A stretch of DNA of 35,412 nt, from the NCBI GenBank assembly GCA_036846645.1, contig DAIUBN010000009.1:1-35412 (forward strand). Direction: 5' to 3'. Within the stretch, counting starts at the first letter, position 1. Each line of letters starts with the position of its first letter. Below the pieces are notes generated by a model. That model was not told the origin of the DNA, made no database searches, and worked only from the letters and a program-made list of their open reading frames with translations. Made by a program: the position numbers and the translations under genes. Source of the stretch: JAAYUD01 sp036846645. Lineage in GTDB: Bacteria > Bacteroidota > Bacteroidia > Bacteroidales > Bacteroidaceae. This document shows, piece by piece, positions 24,312 through 29,854 of the stretch.

Positions 24312-25312
24312 TCTTTTATAGCATTTACAAGTATAGTGTTTTCTTCTCTGGTTTGAGTGGCCAGTCTGAAATAATGTTCGTCCAGTCCGACAAAGTTAGA
24401 AGCATCGCGTATCAAGATGCCATGCTGCCTGGCAAGATCATCTTTCATCTTTTCCACCTTGCCATCAGCAAGTCGGCCAAGCATGAAGTGAGTACAAGTG
24501 GGAAGTATCTCTATCTGCGGGTACATCAGCATCAACTGCCCTCTTAGCCACTGACTTTCATTCAGATACCACTCTCTATCCAGATAAGCCTCATTGGGAT
24601 GCTCTACAAAATACAATCCTGCCTCTATAGCTAGACTATTGACCGTCCATGGCATCTTATAGCGAATAATATTCTTAATGAGGTGAGGATAAGCAGTGAT
24701 ATAACCCAATCGGAGACCAGGAATGGCAAACTGCTTTGTCATAGAATGAAGCAATATGAGATGAGGGAAAGTAGCGGCTTGCTGCGCACTAAACAAAGTT
24801 TCGCGAGCAAACGACTCGTACGACTGATCGATAACAAAAAGCGTATGCGGATGAGATTGAAAAGCGTCGATCAAACACTCCACACTGATGATGCCGCCAG
24901 TAGGATTGTTGGGATTGCAAAGCCACACCAGCTGCATATCATCCTCTATCTCATCTAAAGAATGAATATAAGAGATGCGATGACCATTGATACGACAAGC
25001 ATCCTCATATTCACTGAAAGTAGGTATCAGCACCGCCGAATGAGATTCGCGATAGGCTTGCGCAATCAGATAAATAGCCTCAGTAGCCCCACTTGTCACA
25101 CATATAGAAGAAGTAGATATAGACAGTTTATCGGAAAGTTTTTTTTCGAGAGTATAAGGCTTGGGCTCGGGATAACTACCAATCGAGTCCAAACGAGTTT
25201 TGAGATGCAATTTCAATCTGGACAAATCAATCTTCCCGAAAACATTCGAACTGAAATTATATTTAATAGGCTCCGAATACTTGTACATATCATCGCCGTG
25301 ACCTGTTATCAT
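24287..25312 (-). CDS. cobD: L-threonine-O-3-phosphate decarboxylase, PLP aminotransferase fold
   Basis: A 341-residue fold-type I PLP enzyme. N-terminal GHGDDMY resembles the HGG motif of CobD decarboxylases. SGATEAIYL near 74-82, CNPNNPTGG at 132-140, Asp162 in VIDQSYESF, PLP lysine Lys193 in HSMTKQFAIPG and Arg201 in GLRLGY complete the cofactor site. It would make (R)-1-amino-2-propanol phosphate for the neighbouring CbiB. Histidinol-phosphate aminotransferase is the main alternative by fold, but overlap with cbiB makes CobD the better call. The name follows Salmonella usage. Confidence 0.9.
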   Translation of the reverse strand: MITGHGDDMYKYSEPIKYNFSSNVFGKIDLSRLKLHLKTRLDSIGSYPEPKPYTLEKKLSDKLSISTSSICVTSGATEAIYLIAQAYRESHSAVLIPTFSEYEDACRINGHRISYIHSLDEIEDDMQLVWLCNPNNPTGGIISVECLIDAFQSHPHTLFVIDQSYESFARETLFSAQQAATFPHLILLHSMTKQFAIPGLRLGYITAYPHLIKNIIRYKMPWTVNSLAIEAGLYFVEHPNEAYLDREWYLNESQWLRGQLMLMYPQIEILPTCTHFMLGRLADGKVEKMKDDLARQHGILIRDASNFVGLDEHYFRLATQTREENTILVNAIKEWLHLVSH

Positions 25313-25344
25313 GCTTATTTTTTCATTTTACAGTTAACGAGTCA

Positions 25345-25376
25345 CAAAGTTAATGTTTTTATGCGACTTAAACAAT
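25345..25376 (-). promoter_or_regulatory. Promoter for cobD-cbiB
   Basis: On the minus strand, ATTG (25376-25373) is followed after 20 nt by TAACTTTG (25352-25345), a full match to TAnnTTTG. The distance to the cobD ATG at 25312 is about 32 nt. No cobalamin riboswitch lies between, so this unit seems to be expressed independently of B12-riboswitch control. Confidence 0.6.
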
Positions 25377-25400
25377 ATCTACAGTGTAAGGTATTGGTCT

Positions 25401-25417
25401 AAGAAAGCTAATTTCTT
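25401..25417 (-). terminator. Weak hairpin after the FmdE-domain gene
   Basis: AAGAAA and TTTCTT arms (25417-25412 and 25406-25401 on the minus strand) form a 6-bp stem around TTAGC. The stem begins within the stop codon of the upstream gene. There is no clear U-run afterwards, so termination before cobD is only possible, not shown. Confidence 0.25.
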
Positions 25418-26076
25418 CATCTTACATTTTTATTAATAATATCTGTCTTCACAAAAGAAGAATTGAGCTGAGGTTTCCATTCAAAATCAGTCATTTCTTT
25501 TACTGTGAAATTCAATTGCGGATCAGTCTTTTTCAGTTTATTGGAATACTCTTCCTCTAACTGTTTCAACTTCCTAAGTTGAGAATAAGACAATTTTCTA
25601 GCAATAGCTTGATTACCCATCTGATCTATAATTTCGGGTTTGACATTATCCTTTCTGCTTACAACGACAGTCTTACCATTATCCATACGTTGAATGATAT
25701 ACATACCAGAAATGTTGTTGTCCACATAGAAAGTATTGTACTGATATCGACCACCAGTCAGATAAATGGCAGCATCGGTCAAACATGGAGAAGATTTGCT
25801 TACTACCCTCGTATTAGTCCTATCTACAATATGATCAGGATATAGCACATTCAATCCTTGTTGGAGAGCCTGCATGCCTTCGAGTAGACCATCGCATGAA
25901 TGTCCGTGAAACTTCACCAGATCTTTGTACTTAATGTTTTGAATATTGATAAGCTGACCTTTAGAGAAATCTGTATCGATGACTTTCTGAGACTGTGCGC
26001 TCAAGAAAGTTACACTACCAAACAGTAAAATAAACAGGCAGCACAATCGCCTTAAACTATAAAAATTAATCATCAT
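25417..26076 (-). CDS. Exported FmdE-domain protein
   Basis: A 219-residue protein with an N-terminal signal peptide (hydrophobic LCCLFILLFGSVTFLSA, cleavage near residue 27). It has a single FmdE-like domain: FHGHSCDGLLEG with His57, His59 and Cys61, then Cys98 in SSPCLTDAAIYLTGG. In FmdE-family proteins these residues bind a metal, often zinc. FmdE is named after a molybdenum formylmethanofuran dehydrogenase operon, but its function is poorly defined. The C-terminal 60 residues are charged and helical. The gene overlaps the ferredoxin gene by 11 nt and is last in the arsenic cluster. A periplasmic metal- or metalloid-binding role is plausible but unproven. Confidence 0.7.
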   Translation of the reverse strand: MMINFYSLRRLCCLFILLFGSVTFLSAQSQKVIDTDFSKGQLINIQNIKYKDLVKFHGHSCDGLLEGMQALQQGLNVLYPDHIVDRTNTRVVSKSSPCLTDAAIYLTGGRYQYNTFYVDNNISGMYIIQRMDNGKTVVVSRKDNVKPEIIDQMGNQAIARKLSYSQLRKLKQLEEEYSNKLKKTDPQLNFTVKEMTDFEWKPQLNSSFVKTDIINKNVR

Positions 26077-26299
26077 GACATGAACATTTTATCATTCTTT
26101 TGAAATCACCAGAATAAACAATTGCCCCTTGTGGGCAAAGATTGCCACAACCATGACAACCTTCGACACAGCCTTCCCTGTAAATCACCTTAGGCTTATC
26201 GTTTTCTATTTCGAACACACCATGTTGACACTTATTATAACAAGCCATACAACCAATACATTTGCTTTGGTTGATCATCGGATACCATAATTTACTCAT
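26066..26299 (-). CDS. Two-cluster ferredoxin-type 4Fe-4S protein
   Basis: A 77-residue small iron-sulfur protein. The first cluster motif is standard (Cys14, 17, 20, 24). The second is spaced unusually, Cys44-x3-Cys48-x2-Cys51-x3-Cys55, with the usual Pro after the last Cys. Two additional cysteines, Cys72 and Cys74, lie in a CSC tail. It probably carries low-potential electrons in the cytoplasm. Placed between the arsenate reductase and the exported FmdE-domain protein, it may feed an unknown reduction. No signal peptide is seen, so it cannot contact the FmdE protein directly without a membrane partner. Confidence 0.8.
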   Translation of the reverse strand: MSKLWYPMINQSKCIGCMACYNKCQHGVFEIENDKPKVIYREGCVEGCHGCGNLCPQGAIVYSGDFKRMIKCSCHDD

Positions 26300-26311
26300 A
26301 ATTGTATTGTT

Positions 26312-26764
26312 TTATTCGTTGTTGTCGGAAACATTTGTTAAGCCTCGTAAATTGATTTCTTTCAAATAAAAAGTATAGAACCTATCTTTTATCTCATCCC
26401 TGATGCGGCGAAATTCAGCTATCACATAATCTGTATCTCCCTTGACTGCCGCAGGATCATCAAAACCAAAATGCAATCGGTGGTTCACATTACCTGAGAA
26501 TGTCGGGCAATTCTCGTTCGCACCTCCACAAACAGTTATTACATAATCCCATTCTTCGTCTAGATACTGATTTACGCTCTTAGGATAAGCTTTACTCATA
26601 TCAATTCCCAGTTCGTTCATTACAATGACAGCATTAGGATTGACCTGCTCTGCAGGAGCTGTACCAGCCGAAAAGACTTCCAAAGAATGATGAAATGAAG
26701 ATAGCAAAGCTTGAGCCATCTGACTACGACAACTATTTCCAGTACATAATATCAAAATCTTCAT
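26312..26764 (-). CDS. arsC: Arsenate reductase, low-molecular-weight phosphatase type
   Basis: A 150-residue protein of the LMW-PTP-like arsenate reductase class. The P-loop CX5R is Cys7-TGNSC-Arg13. The paired thiols Cys79 and Cys86 (VCGGANENC) fit the intramolecular disulfide cascade of thioredoxin-coupled ArsC, not a tyrosine phosphatase. The acidic DDP loop is near residues 102-104. It would reduce arsenate to arsenite in the cytoplasm. The C-terminus is about 15 residues longer than in typical ArsC. It starts 3 nt after the permease stop, so the two are cotranscribed. Confidence 0.9.
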   Translation of the reverse strand: MKILILCTGNSCRSQMAQALLSSFHHSLEVFSAGTAPAEQVNPNAVIVMNELGIDMSKAYPKSVNQYLDEEWDYVITVCGGANENCPTFSGNVNHRLHFGFDDPAAVKGDTDYVIAEFRRIRDEIKDRFYTFYLKEINLRGLTNVSDNNE

Positions 26765-26767
26765 ATA

Positions 26768-27736
26768 CTATAATATGATGTTATATAGATACCCTAATAG
26801 TATGATGAACAGGGTAATCGTACCGAAAAAGATGCCTATCAGCTTCCATGTCATCACCTTCTTGAGCATCGTAGCCTCTGGTAACGAAAGCCCTACTACA
26901 GCCATCATAAAGGCTAAAGCAGTACCAATAGGAACACCTTTGGCAACGAACACTTCGATAACAGGTACGATGCCGGCTGCATTGGCATACATCGGAACAC
27001 CCAATACAACAGATAGAGGTACGGCAAACCAACTACTCTTAGACATATACTCTTGGAAAAATCCTTCGGGCACATAGCCGTGAATCACTCCCCCGATTGC
27101 TATACCGATAATAACATATAGAAGCACACCCTTGATGATGCCCCACGAATCTTTAAGAATACCGGGCAGACGATTGAAGAATGATACTTTCTCGGCTTCC
27201 CATCTAGCAGTCTCGACAGCCGACGTCTTTTGAATATTCTTCACCCAGTCACTCAAATAATTCTCCAAATTCATTTTGCCAAGAATAAAACCACCAATCA
27301 TACCCAACAGCATTCCACTAATCACGTAAATAATGGTAATCTTCACACCAAAAGTACCTAGAAACATCGCCACAGCCACTTCATTGACTAAAGGAGAAGT
27401 GATGAGGAAAGCAAACGTGACACCAAGCGGAATACCTCCTTTGACGAAGCCTATAAATAATGGTATAGAAGAGCAAGAACAGAATGGCGTGATAGCACCA
27501 AAGAGCGATGCAAAGAAATACTGAAGTCCATAGAGCTTATGTGTAGTGAGATAGGTACGCAGTCTATCAACAGGGAAATAAGCATTAATAATTCCCATTA
27601 TCGAACTGATGATGAACAGAAGAATCAATATCTTCGTAGTATCGTAGAAGAAGAAATCTACAGCCGAACCGATACGAGAGTGCGCATCAAGTCCTAGCAG
27701 ACTGTATGCCAGCCAGTCGGCAAATTGTTGTAACAT
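26768..27736 (-). CDS. ArsP/DUF318-family permease
   Basis: A 322-residue inner-membrane protein with about eight helices. The PFCSCSSIPLFIG motif near 93-105 and the second-half GVPMYANAAGIVPV segment are typical of the PF03773 (ArsP-type) permeases. Some of these export trivalent organoarsenicals such as methylarsenite. In this cluster it is the best candidate exporter for arsenic species, since no ArsB or Acr3 homologue is encoded in the window. It could handle arsenite or an organic arsenical; the sequence does not settle which. Confidence 0.85.
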   Translation of the reverse strand: MLQQFADWLAYSLLGLDAHSRIGSAVDFFFYDTTKILILLFIISSIMGIINAYFPVDRLRTYLTTHKLYGLQYFFASLFGAITPFCSCSSIPLFIGFVKGGIPLGVTFAFLITSPLVNEVAVAMFLGTFGVKITIIYVISGMLLGMIGGFILGKMNLENYLSDWVKNIQKTSAVETARWEAEKVSFFNRLPGILKDSWGIIKGVLLYVIIGIAIGGVIHGYVPEGFFQEYMSKSSWFAVPLSVVLGVPMYANAAGIVPVIEVFVAKGVPIGTALAFMMAVVGLSLPEATMLKKVMTWKLIGIFFGTITLFIILLGYLYNIIL

Positions 27737-27787
27737 AATATAATAATGTATTTAATAAACTATCGTTAATCTATATGAGCCTAAACT

Positions 27788-28495
27788 CTACATATAAAAC
27801 ATATAAGCATAATATAATCCGACAAGGATGAATAAAATAGCAACAATCAGATTGAACCATTTCTGAAACACCTTCATACGATTATAGAACTTCCCAACTC
27901 CTGCCACACTATAGGCAAGAAACCAGGCAACTAGTATCACAGGCAATCCTGTAGCGAAGGCAAACACAACGGGAAGAAGATATCCCGCAGTAGCCTGAGC
28001 AGACATAGGAATGAGCATACCGAAATAGAGCACCCCGCTTGTAGGACAGAAAGCCATGGCAAATAGTACACCAAGCAACAGGCTTCCCCACACACCTTTC
28101 ATCTTATCGGATTCCATATTGCCAGAGAAACCGAACTTAGGCAGACGAAGGCGATCTGCAAATAGCATGAAGAGACCGATAAGAATCATTACCGGAGCTA
28201 TGAGCATCTCTCCCCATTTGCTAACACCTTTCTGAATAAAGAACATATCTTCGCCTTTATGAAGAATATATATCAGGATAGCCCCCAATACAGAATAGGC
28301 AATGATACGCCCAAGGGTATAAAGAAGCCCATTTAAGAAGATGCGACGTTTGCTTTCGATATCTCTACCAATATAACCTATAGCAGTGATATTGGTGGCC
28401 AATGGGCACGGACTGATGGCTGTCAACAGTCCGAGTACAAAGGCAGTAACAATAGGAAGATTGCTATTATCAAGAATATTCTGCAAGAATCCCAT
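27788..28495 (-). CDS. arsG: ArsG-family CcdA-like membrane protein
   Basis: A 235-residue, roughly six-helix protein of the CcdA/DsbD transmembrane family. It keeps the membrane Cys pair of that family: Cys30 in SPCPLATN and Cys150 in FCPTSGVLYFG. Related proteins in Bacteroidota ars operons are named ArsG and have been assigned to efflux of trivalent aromatic amine arsenicals. The preserved cysteines equally support thiol electron transfer from the cytoplasm to the periplasm. Its neighbours, a cytosolic CxxC protein and an exported CxxC protein, suggest it bridges them. Gaps are 10 nt to arsF and 51 nt to the permease. Confidence 0.8.
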   Translation of the reverse strand: MGFLQNILDNSNLPIVTAFVLGLLTAISPCPLATNITAIGYIGRDIESKRRIFLNGLLYTLGRIIAYSVLGAILIYILHKGEDMFFIQKGVSKWGEMLIAPVMILIGLFMLFADRLRLPKFGFSGNMESDKMKGVWGSLLLGVLFAMAFCPTSGVLYFGMLIPMSAQATAGYLLPVVFAFATGLPVILVAWFLAYSVAGVGKFYNRMKVFQKWFNLIVAILFILVGLYYAYMFYM

Positions 28496-28505
28496 AACAG
28501 ACAGA

Positions 28506-28934
28506 CTATTTCAGAAGTTGATTGATTTTGTTTTTCAAACCGCTACGGAATGCAGCAGTATTGCTACGAGCATTTTCGAAACCGAAACGAGTCATATCAT
28601 TGCGTTTTTCTTTGCCGTTCTTCCACTGATTGACATAGAGTGAAGACCAAGTGACATGATAACGATCGGCAATCTTCTCACCCTCGGGTGTAGAGATGTC
28701 CACCTCTTTGAACTTCACCTGTCCCGACTTTTGTTGTTGTGCAAAATCCGTATTCACTACACTCTTAGAATTATCGCCAATAGCAATACAAGTAGGACAA
28801 CGCTGTTTGCCATGAAAATACAACACTTCTACAGTAGTTTTAGCTTGAGCAGCTACTACTCTACCCTTCTGTGCAAATGCAGTTCCCGAAAAACAAACGA
28901 GAGCTATCAATGTAATTAATACTAACTTTTTCAT
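28506..28934 (-). CDS. arsF: ArsF-family exported thioredoxin-like protein
   Basis: A 142-residue protein with a signal peptide (ends in GTAFA near residue 21) and a thioredoxin-like fold. The active-site CPTC is at 46-49, in YFHGKQRCPTC. The conserved second half (VKFKEVDISTPEGEKIADRYHVTWSS) resembles the thioredoxin core but lacks an obvious cis-Pro motif. Related proteins are named ArsF and linked, with ArsE, to reduction of nitro-aromatic arsenicals. Export would put the redox-active site outside the inner membrane. It lies 7 nt after arsE. Confidence 0.78.
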   Translation of the reverse strand: MKKLVLITLIALVCFSGTAFAQKGRVVAAQAKTTVEVLYFHGKQRCPTCIAIGDNSKSVVNTDFAQQQKSGQVKFKEVDISTPEGEKIADRYHVTWSSLYVNQWKNGKEKRNDMTRFGFENARSNTAAFRSGLKNKINQLLK

Positions 28935-28941
28935 CGTGCAA

Positions 28942-29178
28942 TTATTTGTTTTCCGTTAATAACTTCTTGACATCACTCTCTGATATTTTACCTTTGGCTA
29001 CCACCTTTTCGTTGATGACCAAGGCCGGAAGCGACATAACATTATAACTCAGTATCTTTTCCATATCTTCTTCTTTTACCAAAGAAGCATCGATACCGAG
29101 TTCTTTTACTACTTTTTCTACAATTGAATAAAGCGCTTTACATGTGCTGCAACCAGTTCCTAACACTTTAATTTCCAT
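28942..29178 (-). CDS. arsE: ArsE-family small thioredoxin-like disulfide protein
   Basis: A 78-residue glutaredoxin-like protein of the redox-active disulfide protein 2 type. The motif CSTC is at 10-13, in LGTGCSTCKAL. The cis-Pro is at residue 51 in SLPALVI, a normal thioredoxin fold feature. No signal peptide is present, so it is cytoplasmic. It would pass reducing equivalents to ArsG or receive them from a thioredoxin/ferredoxin system. It begins 85 nt after arsR, and that gap holds a second ArsR-like operator. Confidence 0.82.
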   Translation of the reverse strand: MEIKVLGTGCSTCKALYSIVEKVVKELGIDASLVKEEDMEKILSYNVMSLPALVINEKVVAKGKISESDVKKLLTENK

Positions 29179-29220
29179 AATTAATTAATTTATAAGATTA
29201 TTATTATTGTTATTTCGTAA

Positions 29221-29236
29221 TTCGCAAAACAACGAA
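29221..29236. promoter_or_regulatory. Second ArsR-like operator between arsR and arsE
   Basis: TTCG-CAAAACAA-CGAA has the same 8-nt spacer length and nearly the same sequence as the arsR operator (TTCG-CAAAACTA-CGAA). The corresponding -7 element would read TTGTTTTG on the minus strand, one base from the TAnnTTTG consensus, and no -33 box fits well. It may tune arsEFG expression separately from arsR. Confidence 0.55.
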
Positions 29237-29263
29237 CATTATATCCAAAAATAAATGCCGCAT

Positions 29264-29590
29264 TCAGCAGCAAGAATCTTTTTTATTCATACAATCACAA
29301 AAGAACTTATTGAACAGTTGCCGAGCTACTGCCCAATTCTCTCTATTAATGCAATACTTCACCTTCGGAGTCTCTATCTCCCCCTGTATCAATCCGGCAT
29401 CCTTGAGTTCTTTAAGGTGCTGAGACACGGTAGCCTTCGCTATCGGCAACTCCTCATGTATATCGCCAAAGTAGCACGTATCCCGTTTTGCCAAGAAGTC
29501 GAGTATCGCTATCCGAGCAGGATGTCCCAGAGCCTTTGCAAATCTTGCTATCTGCTCCTGACTGACTGTATAATCTTTCTTTTCTTCCAT
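29264..29590 (-). CDS. arsR: ArsR-family metalloid-responsive repressor
   Basis: A 108-residue winged-helix repressor. The recognition-helix region is AKATVSQHLKELKDAGLI at 51-68, typical of ArsR/SmtB proteins. The classic ELCVCDL metal site is absent: the same helix reads DTCYFGDI with a single Cys39. Other cysteines are Cys80 and a C-terminal group Cys98, Cys100, Cys107 and Cys108. As(III) may therefore be bound through C-terminal thiols, as in some other atypical ArsR proteins, but this is inferred. An inverted repeat directly in front of the gene looks like its own operator. Confidence 0.9.
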   Translation of the reverse strand: MEEKKDYTVSQEQIARFAKALGHPARIAILDFLAKRDTCYFGDIHEELPIAKATVSQHLKELKDAGLIQGEIETPKVKYCINRENWAVARQLFNKFFCDCMNKKDSCC

Positions 29591-29600
29591 AAATCAGTAT

Positions 29601-29640
29601 TATTGTTCGCAAAACTACGAACAATATTTTATTTGCGCAA
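29601..29640 (-). promoter_or_regulatory. arsR promoter with embedded ArsR operator
   Basis: A perfect 9-bp inverted repeat, TATTGTTCG (29601-29609) and CGAACAATA (29618-29626), is split by an 8-nt spacer, CAAAACTA. Read on the minus strand, that spacer is TAGTTTTG, an exact TAnnTTTG -7 element. TTG of the -33 box lies exactly 20 nt upstream (29640-29638). A bound repressor would cover the -7 element. Confidence 0.7.
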
Positions 29641-29854
29641 GTAATTCTACTATTTTTTTTAAATCATACTCAGATAATAATACTGATTCCCAATCATATA
29701 TCAGATATAATAATTTTTGAATTCATAATTTTTTTATCGTTATAATAAAATAAATCAATTTTTGCATAGGGTATCCACAATAGTTATACGTCAAGTTAAT
29801 GAAAGATAAAATAAATAATATAAAATCAATCATTAACCATTAAATCGCAAAAGA
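29641..29854. other. AT-rich spacer between divergent arsR and susC
   Basis: This very AT-rich stretch carries the 5' leader of susC. I see no gene and no convincing TAnnTTTG promoter reading toward susC; near matches around 29712-29719 and 29757-29764 lack a key base. A SusC with an STN domain is often transcribed from an ECF-sigma-dependent promoter, which I could not recognise by eye. Confidence 0.5.

Noticed and set aside
25579..25845. Plus-strand frame opposite the FmdE-domain gene
   Set aside because: No domain or signal features; the minus-strand reading has a signal peptide and conserved metal motif.
29255..29644. Plus-strand open frame of 129 codons opposite arsR
   Set aside because: It is the antisense shadow of arsR and spans its operator; the minus-strand ArsR has clear helix-turn-helix conservation.
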